This document shows, in pieces, positions 12,769 through 24,765 of a stretch of DNA of 64,000 nt. Both the position numbers and the translations under genes were made by a program. This stretch comes from Epiperipatus broadwayi (Eukaryota > Onychophora > Udeonychophora > Euonychophora > Peripatidae). The stretch's first letter is position 1. Every line of letters starts with the position of its first letter. The notes under the pieces are model-generated. The model did no database searches, was not told the DNA's origin, and saw nothing but the letters and a program-made list of their open reading frames with translations. The stretch is from NCBI GenBank assembly GCA_028023455.1, contig JAQFVV010006649.1, positions 62,001 to 126,000 of the forward strand, written 5' to 3'.

Positions 12769-13012
12769 TAACATATCATACCATTTACACCTTCTTAGAC
12801 ACTTTATCAATACTTTTATTTGCATTATTTGTATTATACTAACAGTTTCGACTGTCCTGTAGTCATCATCAGAGTTCTTGTTGATTCTTAGTAATAGAAT
12901 CAACAAGAACTCTGATAATGACTGCAGGACAGTCGAAACTGTTAGTGTAATACAAATAATACAAATAAAAGTATTAAAGTGTCTAAGAAGGTGTAAATGG
13001 TATGATATGTTA
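12769..13012. repeat. Near-perfect 244-bp palindrome with hammerhead-like cores
   Basis: Two arms of about 115-120 bp meet at a tiny centre near 12891 (GATTCTTAGTAATAGAATC). The differences between arms are a few substitutions. Each arm carries one hammerhead-like core facing outward from the centre (12846-12872 minus, 12912-12938 plus). Possible origins are a head-to-head pair of 3' fragments of a retroelement or a foldback MITE. Confidence 0.8.
12846..12872 (-). ncRNA. Hammerhead-like core in palindrome left arm
   Basis: On the minus strand CTGATGA is followed by a possible stem II (GACT...AGTC, four pairs) and then GAAA. This is the conserved core layout of hammerhead ribozymes. I could not find a convincing stem I, and stem III would be very short, so self-cleavage is unproven. 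The mirror copy in the right arm (12912-12938) reads CTGATAA, with the core damaged. Confidence 0.4.
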
Positions 13013-13032
13013 GATTACATATATATATATAT

Positions 13033-15547
13033 TGTGAGGGTAGCTTAAGATCGCACCCACAACAAACCTTAGCCACCTGAAATATTGGGTTGTCTTTTAA
13101 TTAGAATGTAAATATAAAATAAATAATACTAAGTTTTGCTAGAACACTCTTAAAAAAATATAAATGTATAAGTAGTTATGACAGTGTACTAATTGTATAT
13201 TAAATAGTGGGAATGATAGATCATTTACATAAAATCACACATATATATTAATAATAAAATTCTAGTGTGTAATAAATATAAACATTGATAAAATTCACAT
13301 AAATTTATATATATATATGTTAACAATGACTTAAACGATGAAAAAACAGTCATAGCAATGAAGTAACCGAATATAAGAAGGGGATGATAATATTATTAAT
13401 ATTATAATTTTTTTTTTCAAATGAATCGATAATCGCAATATTTTTATAATGCAACAATAGGCACGCACTGGGAATAAACTATGGAAATGACGCCGGGTAT
13501 AAAAAGAAAAACAATTAAAAATTGTTCTTTTTTTATAATTGTGCGTTTGACATGAAAAGTCAACTTTATTGAAGCAGTTATTTTAATAACATTTTTCTAC
13601 AAAATGGACATTTTTTGAATCAGCATCTCAACAAATGTTAAGTTTTTTATTTATTTGCCATTTAAAAAAATTAAGGAAGTAAATAGAAGATTCTTATACC
13701 AGCTGAATAATCAGATAAGTTTAAAATAACTTATAAATTTGAAAAAAAAGTATTATGATTTTTTAAAAAAAAAACTAAAAAAGAAATTAGAACAGTTTAT
13801 TCAGTTAAAAGTTTAATGATAGGAATATGTTATATAGCCAATATCGCAATAGTAAATAGCTGTATTCTATATATTTTTTTTTTTATTAAATGCGAACCGC
13901 ATATATATATAAACCTGTGTATATATTGCAAAATATGATATATTTTGGCTAGAATGATTGTCTTCAGGTGGAGCATTTATCCACTATGGCCATGTGAAAT
14001 TAATATTTATCTGTCTACATTGAAGTGCCTGATAAGCTGGATCCATGCATGATGGAAATCTACATGAGGAATGGAACAAAATCACCCACTGCCAATATAG
14101 ATATGTTCAGAATGTGCTATTCAGAATCAGTAAGAAGTCATCAACATTTATAATGAGTAAAATGCATAAAGTGTAAGAACTGTTATGTAAGAAGGACTCT
14201 GATGAATAATTGTGCCTGATCATATCGATTCATGAAATATTGTAAATATTATGATTTTTTCTTTTGTATAGATATGTCTTTTTTATTTTATTTTATTATC
14301 TCAGTCTTATATTTCAGAAGTACTAATGGTCTAATTCAACAGTTTGGAACAGTCCAACATAAGAAAGTGTGAAGAGAGTAGGGGGGAAGGTTGAAAAGTC
14401 TGATTTTTTTTCTTTTAATAAAATTTAGGTAATTTTCTTCTAAAATGCTTGATTTTTCATCCATGACTGTGAAATTGAGTGCTTAAACTGAATACTTAAA
14501 TGGTAAGAGTTTTTCTCTTTTAAATTCACTAAAATAACCAATGCCACAACATGACATGACCATTTATAGTATGTGTTATATGTTTTACTAATAGTATTCC
14601 TAAGATCTTTTTAATGAATAAATGATTAACCCTTTTTAATTAATATTCTTTACTATTTACTTTGCTATCATATCATGTATTGTTTCATTATTATATTTCT
14701 TCCATGATATATAAATATGCAAGGTGATTATTTTAGATCAACTAACTTCCACACCTAGAACTGCATACTGCATCTGGAGTTGCACTTAAATTTCTAATTA
14801 AGTTAGTTAGCAATCTCACTTTTATCTAATAAATTTTTCATTACTTTTGGATATATAAATGTCTATATTATGTGTATCTATCATGGGAAATAGGGGATAA
14901 GTAATTTTAAATTGCTTAATTAACAATATGATAGATGCTCATCATAGACATAGAAGTTATAAGTGTAGAAGAATATATCCAAATAATTCCTTTTCACTTG
15001 TAAATATTTTTTTGAATTTTTTTTTTACATTGATTGATAATTTGTTCTCTGTTTTTAATATATTTTGTTTTGTAAATAAATATTATGAAGTTTTGTTTAA
15101 TTGACAAAGTCTCTCTAGTTTGTTGATCCAGCGTTTACATTCAATCCTATAACCAATATTTTACATATGCACACACACATTATGATTGATGAACATGAGA
15201 GAGAAATATTGAATCAAGGTTATTCCTTATTAATAAATAGTATGAGCTAATTCAGTTATTGATTAATAGTCTGCATATGTACATCCCTGTCAAGAGAGTC
15301 AAACGCGAATTCTTTCTGAGTTCGAATTCTGTGGCAACGGATCCAAAAGAGAATGGTGAGATGTTAGATAAACTGACTTAAATTGCATGTAAATTTAATA
15401 GATAAGTCTTAGGCTAGTCTATTAAAGATAGATGTAATCAAGAGTTGTACTTCATCGTGTCGTCTCCAGCATCCTACATGAAGACCCTAGGTCCGACCGT
15501 AGTTAGATGCAACCTTCCCTTGTCACGACATCGATCCGACTGTTACA
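13033..15547 (+). mobile_element. Candidate solo LTR, about 2.5 kb
   Basis: The segment starts TGTGAGGGTAGC and ends GACTGTTACA, so it has TG...CA ends and a GTTACA terminus like LTR families A and B here. It is flanked by ATAT on both sides, which is weak because the site is an AT repeat. A GGGTATAAAAAG box near 13496 could be a promoter. Its length is close to the family B LTR, and its last 250 bp are GC-richer than the rest, as in family B. No second copy is present in the window to prove the boundaries. Confidence 0.4.
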
Positions 15548-16125
15548 ATATATAGAGACAGAGATTAAATTATCTTTCTTTTATGCATAAAAATCAATTT
15601 ATTACTGTTTTCTTTTTTTGCTTTTATCTATGACTATATCCTTAGATAGTTTATTGATAGCATAAAATATATTTAAAATAGTACGATTAATTTTAATATA
15701 CTCTAATTACTCTACTTTTAATATTACCTGCATGATAGTTTGAGTAACTCTAAATAATTTGAGAAGTTTAGTAGCTTCTTTTTCATTTTCTGGATTAAAC
15801 TAAAATAATATATAAATAAAAATATAAGATATATTAATATATTTAGTAATTTACACAGTTAAAAAAAAAAACTATGTAAATGCCTAAATTTTATCATCAA
15901 TAAAATATCTGGGTAATCTAAAATCATATTTGAGTATTCAATGTAATTATTGTTATCAAATTATACATAGAAAATTAACATTTATATTTGTCCTACTATA
16001 ATTTAGATATAATCATGGTGACTAAATCCTTTGTAATCAGATCATGTTTTTGCTGATTCACTATCATAAATTTTAATCTTAATGATACTACTTATATGGA
16101 GGTAGGCAGTAAAATGTGGAGAACA
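15548..16125. other. No gene seen
   Basis: AT-rich sequence with homopolymer runs and nothing recognisable. Confidence 0.5.
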
Positions 16126-16129
16126 AACC

Positions 16130-16590
16130 CAACATAGTATAACATTAATCAGATATCAGAAGAAATGTCTTATAAAAAATTTATTAAAAGCTATTATGCC
16201 AAGCAAAGTTGCAAATAACTCAGGACAAAGCATTACATATTACAAATTGAAATTAAAACCCCCTTTCCAGATATTAACTAAAATTCTTTTCAAACAATTT
16301 TAGAATTATGGAATAAAAATAGACATCTTATGAAGTTTCAAACAAATTTATTTTTCCAGATCCACCTGTAAGACAGCTGGATTTGATCTTTCTAGACATT
16401 ATGGAGACTCATCAATATTAAGAGTAATCCATGATTACTGAGTTCATCTTCATAAATGGAATTATGATCAAATACAAACTATATATCATATAATTAATGA
16501 CTGTTAATTTGATGGATAAAATGATAGAATTAGAAGTCTTAATAAAACTACTAGTGAATCTACTTCCTGCTTAGAATCTCTATAAATTCC
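16130..16590 (+). pseudogene. Decayed LINE C-terminus
   Basis: The plus strand contains LHKWNYDQIQTIYHIINDC near 16450-16505. This matches the zinc-binding tail typical of jockey-like LINEs (LHKWG...C-C...HI-NECP), with the first two cysteines lost. The next frame gives RFDG and an ESTSCLES segment, which correspond to the RF-GG...A--WL end of these proteins. Upstream fragments are frame-shifted. No RT core is preserved. I see the tail motif clearly; the clade is inference. Confidence 0.55.
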
Positions 16591-18148
16591 TTTATATTTT
16601 TTTAATAATTCAGTTATCTTTTTAAAAAAAATCCATATGCCAAATAAATAAATATTATTAACTTTGTCTCTCATTAATCTACAAACCTTGGCCATTTATA
16701 GACATAATCTTTACAAAATTATATATCCTAAATCATTGTTTCTTTTTTGGTAGATTAAATCAAATGATATATTTTAAGATTATTTCATTATAAGCGTATC
16801 ATATTTCTGCTCAGAATATGACTTTGCTATATACAATTTTTATCTTTCAAAAATATAGTATTCATCATCTTTATTTAAAATATTTATGCCACTGATAGTG
16901 GTTCTTGTATTGCAATATGAAATTCCAAATTTCATCAGAAAACACATTTGCCCTTATGGAAATTTTTATGTATAAATCTCAGTATGTTACAGTTTCATTT
17001 AATGAAGTCTAAATAATTATAACTTAATAATGACCTGACACTACTAAATTTTTTATCCAGATTAACAATTGATGCACTAATATCTCTACCAATAAAATAA
17101 TCAAATTCATTGTAGCTTGGGAGATCACGTAATGTTCAAACAATGGAAGGACCGAATGAGCTTCAATCAATGAATCTTTAGTTCTACTGCTGTATTAAAC
17201 TGCTCAAAGAATTATTAACAATAAAAATATAATTTACATATAATTAATATCAGGACTATAATATCTTTATAAATAATAGAAGTCATGAATAGGTGATTTA
17301 CAGAAGTTTTATTAATAATGCACTAAATCATTGAATATCTTATGTAAATAAGCATATACTTGTATTATAATTTATATATAATCAATCCAATTTATATATT
17401 ATTAACTTTTTAATATGGTGAACATTTTTATTTATAAAATACTTTGTATGTAATCTTATGAAGTTTTTAATTGGAAATAATTTCTTTTAAAAATAAAACT
17501 GTCACCAATTTATATATTTAAATTAAAAAGAAATAAGCAATTATAACTTCAATCTTTTATTATAACTTATGGCACTTGTAATTTTAGTTATTACATATAA
17601 CTAAGATTGGTAATTTATTGTGATTTAATATCATCTATGGTGTATGCCAAACTAATGACTTCAATGAAAACTTGGTGATATTATTGGGAATGCTGCATCA
17701 GGATTATAGAAATGAGAATGTTAAGCTCTCAAAATGAATTTCTACAATAATGAATATCTCAAGAATAACGTTCTGTTTTATCTTTCAACTAAAAAAACCC
17801 CAAAAATTATTTCAATTAAACACTGGGAGTATATCAATATCAAAAATGAAAATCCTCTAATAATACACATTTTCTTAAAATCTCTATCTTTATCTTGGTA
17901 ATTGGCTCTTCCCAAGTGTTGATATAGAATAATAATAAATTAAAAAAATAGTCTCAATTATTTTTGACTATCTTTTCCAGTTACATTTCACCCATGGCCA
18001 GATTTGCTTTTAACTTTTAACAAATTGCAGCAGACTATAAACAGAAACAACTGTTAAATTCCTCTTATTATTATTTTTTGTTTTCAAAAATAGTCGTCAT
18101 TGCCACCCCCCCCTCCAATAAAAATATTATTTATGTTAATAAACATGT
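16591..18148. other. No gene seen
   Basis: About 1.5 kb of AT-rich sequence. I looked for RT, transposase and GIY-YIG motifs in all frames and for terminal repeats, and found none I can support. Confidence 0.5.
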
Positions 18149-18156
18149 AAAAAGTT

Positions 18157-19493
18157 GGTAGTGTTCTGTTCTATCATGTCAGCCGCTTGACAATGCTATT
18201 TCTAGCTAAACTGCTAGAAATATGCCATTTCCGCAGCCATAGCCAAGCAGATAGCCTTCTTTCTACGATAAAATACAGAAAGAGTCCCTTTACTCAGCTG
18301 CCGGCTACCGCTGTTGCCTTTATCTATGCTAAAAGCATAAAAAATTGCCTTCATTGCGCTTGTGTTACACACTTTATCGTAATGCTGGGTTGTCTATTTT
18401 CGCTACAGTATCGTGTGAGGATGTGTTGACTGCATCGTGTCTAAATAATTGAACTTTTTAGGTCCAACTTTTTTTTTCAAGTGAACTGACCTACTGGTAC
18501 CTTCTAACGGTTTTAACAGTGTTGTCACTATTCCAACAGGACTGTGTAACCCTCACAAATTGAATTTTAGGGTGCGGCACAACACTATTTTGAAGATCCC
18601 AATGAAAGTAATGTATCCAAGAGAAATCATCTGAGACAAGGAAGATAATTGCTTTGAACTCTAGGAGTCAGCTTTCATTTTAATAGTTTGTTATAATTAT
18701 TAACTTTAGTCGGTAAATTGCAATCTAATTTACTTTTTCCCCCCCCAAAACGCAGTGTCCAAAAAAGGGGTAAAATTTACTTTTATTTTTTATTACAGAA
18801 AGTACTGTAACTTTTCTGATACACACACACACACCCAAAGAAACCCGTCTCTGATTAATTATTGTCCAAATAAGACTCCGCTATATTTACTATTATTAAT
18901 GTTATTAAAAAAGTAACGTAACTTTTTATGGATACACACACAAAAAAAAAATGCCACTCTCTGATTAATTACTGTCCCAAAAAGGTCAAAGTCGGCTTTC
19001 AATGTAAAATTTTGTTTGAATTAGTTAAATTTTGTGTAAGGTGTAATATAATTGATTTTGATTTCAAATCATAGTGTCTGATTAATTAAGATCCCAAAAA
19101 GGCTAAAATTTACTCTGATTTTCTATTAAAAAAGGAAAGTAACTTTTTATATCCACACACACACACCCAAAAAAGTCAGTCTCTGATTAATTACTGTCCA
19201 AAAAAGTCTCTAATGTACTATTATTTGCTATTCGAAAGTAACGTAATTTTTTATCGACATACAGACACACAAAAAAAGACAGTCTCTGATTAATTACTGT
19301 CCCGCTTACATTTTTATATTTTATTTGAATTTTTTAATTTTACGAAAATCATAATATAATTTACTTTTATTTCCTATTCCAAAAATAAAATCAATAGTTC
19401 TATAGAATTGCCAGCCCAGGAACATTATATCTATGTGTTTTTGCTTAGCATCAATGTCATCAAGTGGCTGACATGATAGAACAGAACACTACC
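18157..19493. mobile_element. Merlin-type DNA transposon, non-autonomous copy 2
   Basis: A 1337-bp element with TIRs opening GGTAGTGTTCTGTTCTATCA and a perfect 8-bp target duplication, AAAAAGTT (18149-18156 and 19494-19501). Both its ends and an internal block (TTCGCTACAGTATCGT near 18400 and the ACCTTCTAAC block near 18500) match the Merlin element at 20180-22767, so the two belong to one family. No transposase remains. The right half is filled by a diverged tandem repeat. The 80-codon frame at 18187-18429 has no recognisable domain and is probably chance. Confidence 0.85.
18840..19300. repeat. Diverged tandem repeat inside Merlin copy 2
   Basis: The block TCTCTGATTAATTACTGTCC recurs with small changes near 18850, 18960, 19077, 19175 and 19287. 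Each copy sits next to a CACACA tract and a run resembling AAAGTAACGTAACTTTTTAT. Spacing is about 100-120 bp. Array expansion inside a non-autonomous transposon is the likely origin. Confidence 0.65.
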
Positions 19494-19501
19494 AAAAAGT
19501 T

Positions 19502-20171
19502 TATTATTGTTATATTTAAATAAATTGGTAAATATTAATAATAAGTTTAGCATTTAGTTTTTAATATGATAAACATCAACAGAGATAATATAAATAATTA
19601 ATTTTTAATTGTGTAAAGAAATACTGAAGATAAAAGATATGAGAATCAGGTTTTAAATGGAGTTATTAGAATAAAATTTTATTAGAAACTAGTTAAATTT
19701 CTGTGTTTTTTTATTTCAGATCAGAAATAAAAAATTAAAGCAATACCAGCAGTTACATTAAAAGCAAAATTATAAAATAAGAAGGATAAATATTTATAAT
19801 AAAAAACACAACTGGAGTAAGAATTAAGCAATTAATAATGGATTCTCAAAACTAAATAATACTAGTATGATTGAATTTTTTAATAAATCTTTGAATAAAA
19901 ACAGATACAAATCAGCTGATAATATAATGTTAATAATAGCTGCTACTAATCTTAAAAATACTAACCAAAAATATTATAGTTAGTAACAGCAAGTTATAGT
20001 GTTAGGAATCATAATATATGTGAAATAGGTAATCAAAGAAAATTTGTAGAAGTAGAAAAAGAGTATAAAAGTTAGAAGCACAAATGTAAACCTTTAATAT
20101 TTGACTGAAAGTTTGGGATCATGGCATTTTATTTATAGTTACACGTTGAACTATTATCAGGTAATTGAAAT
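19502..20171. other. No gene seen
   Basis: AT-rich sequence between two Merlin elements, without recognisable motifs. Confidence 0.5.
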
Positions 20172-20599
20172 GTTCAATGGGTACTGTTCTATTAGTTCAT
20201 GTCAGCTGCTTGATGGCATTATTTATATGCAAAAACACATAAATATGCCGTTTACGTGGCTACCGCCGGCCTTATTTCTATGAGAAAGGACAGAACAAGG
20301 CCGTTTTGCATGTCATTCTGGAAGCTGGCCTGTGGCTTCATGTTATGGACTTTATCCCAATGCTGACAGTTCAAAGTTCGCTACAGTATCGTCTGAGAAT
20401 GTCTGGACTTCAGCCTGCCACAACTCTTTAAATATGCATGTCAAAATAATTAGCTTACAAGACATCTGACCTATTATTACCTTCTAACAATTGTAAACCT
20501 GTTTCCATGCTTCCCTACTCAAAATGGAACCTTCACAAAATTTGGAAAGGGTACGTCCAAGCAAGATTTGAACCAGCTCATGTTTGCGCAAGAACACAT

Positions 20600-20900
20600 C
20601 CATGATAAATAAAATGGCTGTCTGCAAAACCGAATCGTTCAAATTGTGCCAACTGCTGCCCACAGAAACTGGCAATTTTACAGGACAACAACATATTCCT
20701 ACATGACAAGAGATGTGTGTGCGGCAAGACGATGAGACTGGAGATTACCAAAACCATCTTGCAGTTGAGATGCAAGTCCCATTCCTGTCAATGAAAGTGT
20801 TCTCTTCGAAAGGAGACCTGCTTTGACAGCTCCAGAATCCCTTTCGTTTTGAAAGTCTTAGTGTGAGCCAGGTTAAGGAATGAAGCATGCTTCGATAGCT
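20600..20900 (+). pseudogene. Merlin (ISXO2/IS1016-like) transposase, N-terminal fragment
   Basis: The plus strand reads RCVCGKTMRLEITKT, then LRCKSHSC, a stop, and KCSLRKETCFDSSRIPF. This is the order found at the start of Merlin transposases: a short zinc ribbon (C-x-C ... C-x4-C) with a hydrophobic M-L after the first cysteines, then an S-x-R-x-x-T/S-x-F-x-x-S motif leading into the catalytic domain. Upstream residues LQDNNIFLHDK fit the usual leader. At least two in-frame stops are present, and the DDE catalytic part is not visible, so the copy is dead. Family identity is from motif spacing by eye. Confidence 0.6.
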
Positions 20901-21517
20901 TATGTCCATTTCTTTGGTTTGTCCATTTAGGAGGGGTTCACTCCGGGCATCTCCAGTATTTAAGGATTAGCCGATGAAGTATTTTGAAAAGCAATAAAAG
21001 AACGTAGACACACGATACCAAGTATACTACACAGTATTGCAGATACAGTCAAACAACCTTATTAACATTAATATATAGGTATACCATCCTATATGTTACT
21101 ATGCTACAAAAAAAAAAAAAAATCCGTTATAAAATGAATAAAAAACCCTTTTTCCTTAAACACATTTAATAAATTTAGATGTGGGTATTATACCAGCATT
21201 TTATTCTTAATCTGAGTAATTATTAATAGCTATCATTATTGAACTATTTATGCACATAGATCTGATTCTTATTGAATCTATAAATCTATGAAAAAAAGAT
21301 CGCACGATACCTCTCTATTCCAAATATTAAATTAGCACACACATATATATATAACTATTGGCGTTCTAATGTGTAATTAATTAATACATATGTGGTTTGA
21401 TTAAATATACATATATAATAAATATAACTTGTCTAATTTATTTACAAATGAGTTCCATCTTACATAACAGGATGAGAGTAAAATTTGAAGAAAAAATTGG
21501 GTACAAGTATCAATGAT

Positions 21518-21600
21518 GGTACAGGTCGCTGGATAACGCTATTGCTAGTCAAAAACATTGAAATATAGCATTACCTGGCCACGATATATTATTAAATATC
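21518..21600 (+). repeat. Internal Merlin terminus fragment
   Basis: GGTACAGGTCGCTGGATAAC and the CAAAAACATTGAAATATAGC stretch that follows match the terminal and subterminal sequence of the surrounding Merlin family, including the GCATTACCTGGCCAC block. It points rightwards like a left end. It may be a trapped end from a second insertion or an internal duplication. I found no partner end with its own target duplication. Confidence 0.5.
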
Positions 21601-21863
21601 ATGTTGTTTTTTTATTAAATAAATATAATAAATAGTAAAGAACGTCGTCTTTGTTCTTACCTTTTTTTTTGACATATTATTAAAGAACTGATTCAACATA
21701 TTATTAAATATATCATGTTTTTATCTTAATTTTTTTTTTATTAAATAAATAAAATAAATAGTAAAGAACATTGTCTTTGTTCTTATCTTTTTTTGTTGAT
21801 ATATTATTAAAGAACTGATTAAATATCGTGTTTTTATCTAAATTTGTTTTTTATTATTTAAAC

Positions 21864-22276
21864 CAGGGATGCCCAACCCGTAGCTTGCGAGTCACATGTG
21901 GCTCGCATTGCACTCTTCAAGAAAAATTGATAAAATATTTTATGTTCCTTGAGCCACATGCACACACTAAAAAATAAACATTTTTACAATACAAACGATA
22001 ACGATATGCAGTGTCAGGTTTCACATTAAATAAAATAATTAAAATATCCTTTTCCTATAATTGTAATTTATATGTATGTTACCAAATTTTTAATAAATAA
22101 ATATAAATAAAATGTATTTACATTTTTTTTCTTTTTAACATATTACACCAGTTTTATTTAGTTTGTGAATTATGTTTATAGATGTAATATGAAAAATGCA
22201 ATATATAATTGTGGCTCCCCAAATTTTTTTTAAATTCTCAACTGGCTCGCGTCAAGTTAAAGGTTGGGCATCCCTG
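21864..22276. mobile_element. hAT-type MITE nested in Merlin copy 3
   Basis: A 413-bp element with TIRs CAGGGATGCCCAACC and GGTTGGGCATCCCTG, flanked by a perfect 8-bp duplication ATTTAAAC (21856-21863 and 22277-22284). Next to the TIRs are GTAGCTTGCGAGTCACATGT on the left and ACTGGCTCGCG on the right, a subterminal style common in Charlie-like hAT MITEs. No coding capacity. It inserted into the Merlin element and is therefore younger than it. Confidence 0.9.
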
Positions 22277-22789
22277 ATTTAAACCAATATATAAAATTGC
22301 ACAGATGGAAAACTTAAATAATTACTTAAAAGTTAAAGTAAAAAAAAAAAATCTAAAGATAAAAGTTTTTTTTTTTTAAAGTAATGTAAAAAAAAATAAT
22401 AAAAACTGTTATCTTTTTCTTACTTTTTTTTTTTTTTTTTTGACATATTATTAAACAACAGATTAAATATTGTGTTTTTATCTTAATTTCTTTTTTATTA
22501 AATAAATAAAATAAATAGTATAAAAATTGTTTTGAACTTATTTTAATTTCTATCATCCAACTTCTAATTTATATATGTATAATCCACATCATCAACTAAA
22601 TAATTAATCAACAAACTTGTTGATTTTGTAGATACACTAACATACATTAATATATAAAGATATTATAAATTAATTTTTATGCCGGTGGCCCAGTAACGTT
22701 ATATTTCTGTGTTTTTGCATAGCATCAATGCCATCAAGAGGCTGATACAAGCTAATAGAGCAGTACTGTTCAATGTTTTAAGAAAAATT

Positions 22790-22900
22790 CCAGCATTCGG
22801 ATTATTATTCTCCTTTCTTCTTCAGATGTAATTGGTTTGGCCAGTGTCAGTGCTAGTATAAGGATTGAACAGCAGACTATATATATAACAAAGAATATAT
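22790..22900 (-). mobile_element. 3' end fragment of PLE family 2
   Basis: On the minus strand the order is a B-box-like TGTTCAATCC, the block TACTAGCACTGACACTGGCC, then CTGAAGA...GGAGAATAATAATCC and GAAT (22795-22825). The same order is found at the 3' end of the PLE copy at 55 kb. The GAAA of the hammerhead-like core is mutated to GAAT here. Confidence 0.5.
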
Positions 22901-22949
22901 GTTTAATTCGGAAACATAAAAATACTAATCACACAAATAAATGAAAATA

Positions 22950-23190
22950 AAATTTAAAGAGTTGTTCATATGACAATGGCACATAACCCCAAAAATCAAC
23001 TTAATGTAATAATGCATGTGGAAATGATTCACTAACCCTGCTTTAAAAAAAAAAAAAAAAAAAGAAATCTAAAAAATCTTCATATAAAAGTATATAAAAT
23101 GTCTGCTGAATCATGCCTATGCTAGCACTACCAATAGAGAGATCAGCAATAATTGAAGAAGAAAGAATAATAATAACCATTCAAAACACT
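22950..23190 (+). mobile_element. 3' end fragment of PLE family 2
   Basis: The plus strand matches the 3' part of the PLE remnant at 36.5-37.3 kb: the GTGGAAATGATTCACTAACC block, TATATAAAATGTCTGCTGAA and ATGCTAGCACTACCAATAG, followed by a degenerate TTGAAGAAGAAAGAATAATA. The tRNA-like part seen at 55 kb is deleted here. Non-coding and decayed. Confidence 0.5.
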
Positions 23191-24350
23191 AACCTATATA
23201 CTATTATTAGTAATTACATGTTTTTGGAAAAATATGAATAAGATTTGAATCTTTCTAAAAACATTTAATACTTAAAGTATATGATGCAAATAGTTCAACA
23301 TATAATTACAAAGTAAAATACGATCATCACAAACCTTCAGAATATCATTGAGAACTTACTATGAACTTGAGATTATATCAGATTTTAGGCATTATGAAAA
23401 TTAAATATAAAAGTAACCAAAATAGAAAATCAATTAATTAACTGTCCTATGCAAATGTAAACCGAAAAGATTATCCACAATGGCTTGAAACTAAGATTTC
23501 TAATTTATTTGCAAAAAGCCAAGACAATAACTGAGATAATAAATGAGGCTCTGTTAAGAGAAAAAATAAATATTCAAAGGTTTTTCATGTATCAAATTGC
23601 TGTGTACACAGGGGATCTATAATCCCAACCACATCAGTGTCAATAATAATTTAAATCACACAAAAATCTTTATCTTAGCAAGTTTATTTCTCTACACTGA
23701 AGAGTTAATAAACAAATAAATTAAATAACAATCAATAATAATACAACAAGAATGATCCCTCAACTTTGGGACAACAGTAGAATAAGTTTGTGTGGGAAAA
23801 ATATTTTATTTCCACACACAGCAAATATATATATAATTCAATAATTGAAAGGTGTTTTAAACTCTTATATTTTAAAGTCTATATATGAGTATTTTTAACT
23901 CTTCACTATTTACCATTAACGCAATTATGCATATTGTTTTATCTTTAGCATCTCCTTTCGAGAAATGCATTATCATTATCAGTTTGACAACTCTCTACAA
24001 CTTTCTAGTTACATAATCGCTTTCAATTCACATACTGCTAGCTCTTGACACTCTCAATTCATCTTTTTTATTAGCTATACTAATTTACATAATTAGTATT
24101 CAATTTCTTTTAATACTAGTCTTCTAGGGTGTTCTATTTTTCAAAAAGAAAACAATACAAAGTACTATTTGTGCTTATTATACAGATCACGTAATAAACT
24201 TTATTTACATACTTAGAAATTCATGTACAGACAGTATACAAACTTTAAATTTCATTAATAACATAGAATGTTTAATAAAAAATGAACTTACAGTGAAGAT
24301 TTCACAAGAATGTTTCAGTCAATAAAAAAATTATATGAAAATTTTTTTAA
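23190..24350. other. No gene seen
   Basis: AT-rich sequence between PLE fragments. I found no supported frame or repeat. Confidence 0.5.
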
Positions 24351-24765
24351 AAAAATATCACCAGAACATGGGCTTATCAAATCTCAAATAATACCAAAAA
24401 TGCCCAGCAATCATACCAGTTAAAAATTCTTGGTTCCAAATATTTAATGAAAACTGAAAAAAAAGATTGTGTTATCATACCACCTTATTAAATACAATCG
24501 CAATAACTGAGAAAGTCACTAGAAAACTGCTTCTAAAAGAGGCTTTTTATGAAGAAAACATTTGAGAGATATCAGCAGCTCAAGTCAAAACATTAACTAT
24601 GTTGAGAGGGAATCTACTGGGACAAATCTTATTCTATCTGATAAAGACAATACTATAGTTATATTGGATACTATTAATTATGACAGCAAAATAACAGCTT
24701 GTTATAGATGGCCAATACAAAAATTTTGGCAAAAATCCTATATCAAATGCGAAAATAAATAAATG
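24350..24765 (+). pseudogene. Decayed PLE reverse transcriptase, N-terminal part
   Basis: The plus strand reads LILSDKDNTIVILDTINYDS near 24620-24690. This corresponds to the conserved ADKGNATVVLDTEDY-like box of Penelope-type RTs that precedes the finger motifs. Upstream fragments (a KVTRKLLLKEAF-like stretch) fit the preceding helix. Stops interrupt all frames. Downstream the sequence changes into LTR-element gag, so the PLE is truncated near 24765. Confidence 0.5.

Larger units (their letters stand above)
20180..22767. mobile_element. Merlin DNA transposon, copy 3, with nested insertions
   Basis: A 2588-bp element with TIRs of about 85 bp (left GGTACTGTTCTATTAG; right, reverse complemented, AGTACTGCTCTATTAG). 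It has a perfect 8-bp target duplication, GTTCAATG (20172-20179 and 22768-22775). It contains transposase N-terminal sequence at 20600-20900, an internal Merlin-end-like fragment at 21518-21600 and a hAT MITE at 21864-22276. The transposase fragment is the direct evidence for the Merlin assignment of this and the two related elements. Confidence 0.85.

Noticed and set aside
18187-18429. 80-codon frame at the left end of Merlin copy 2
   Set aside because: It includes the inverted terminal repeat itself and has no domain.
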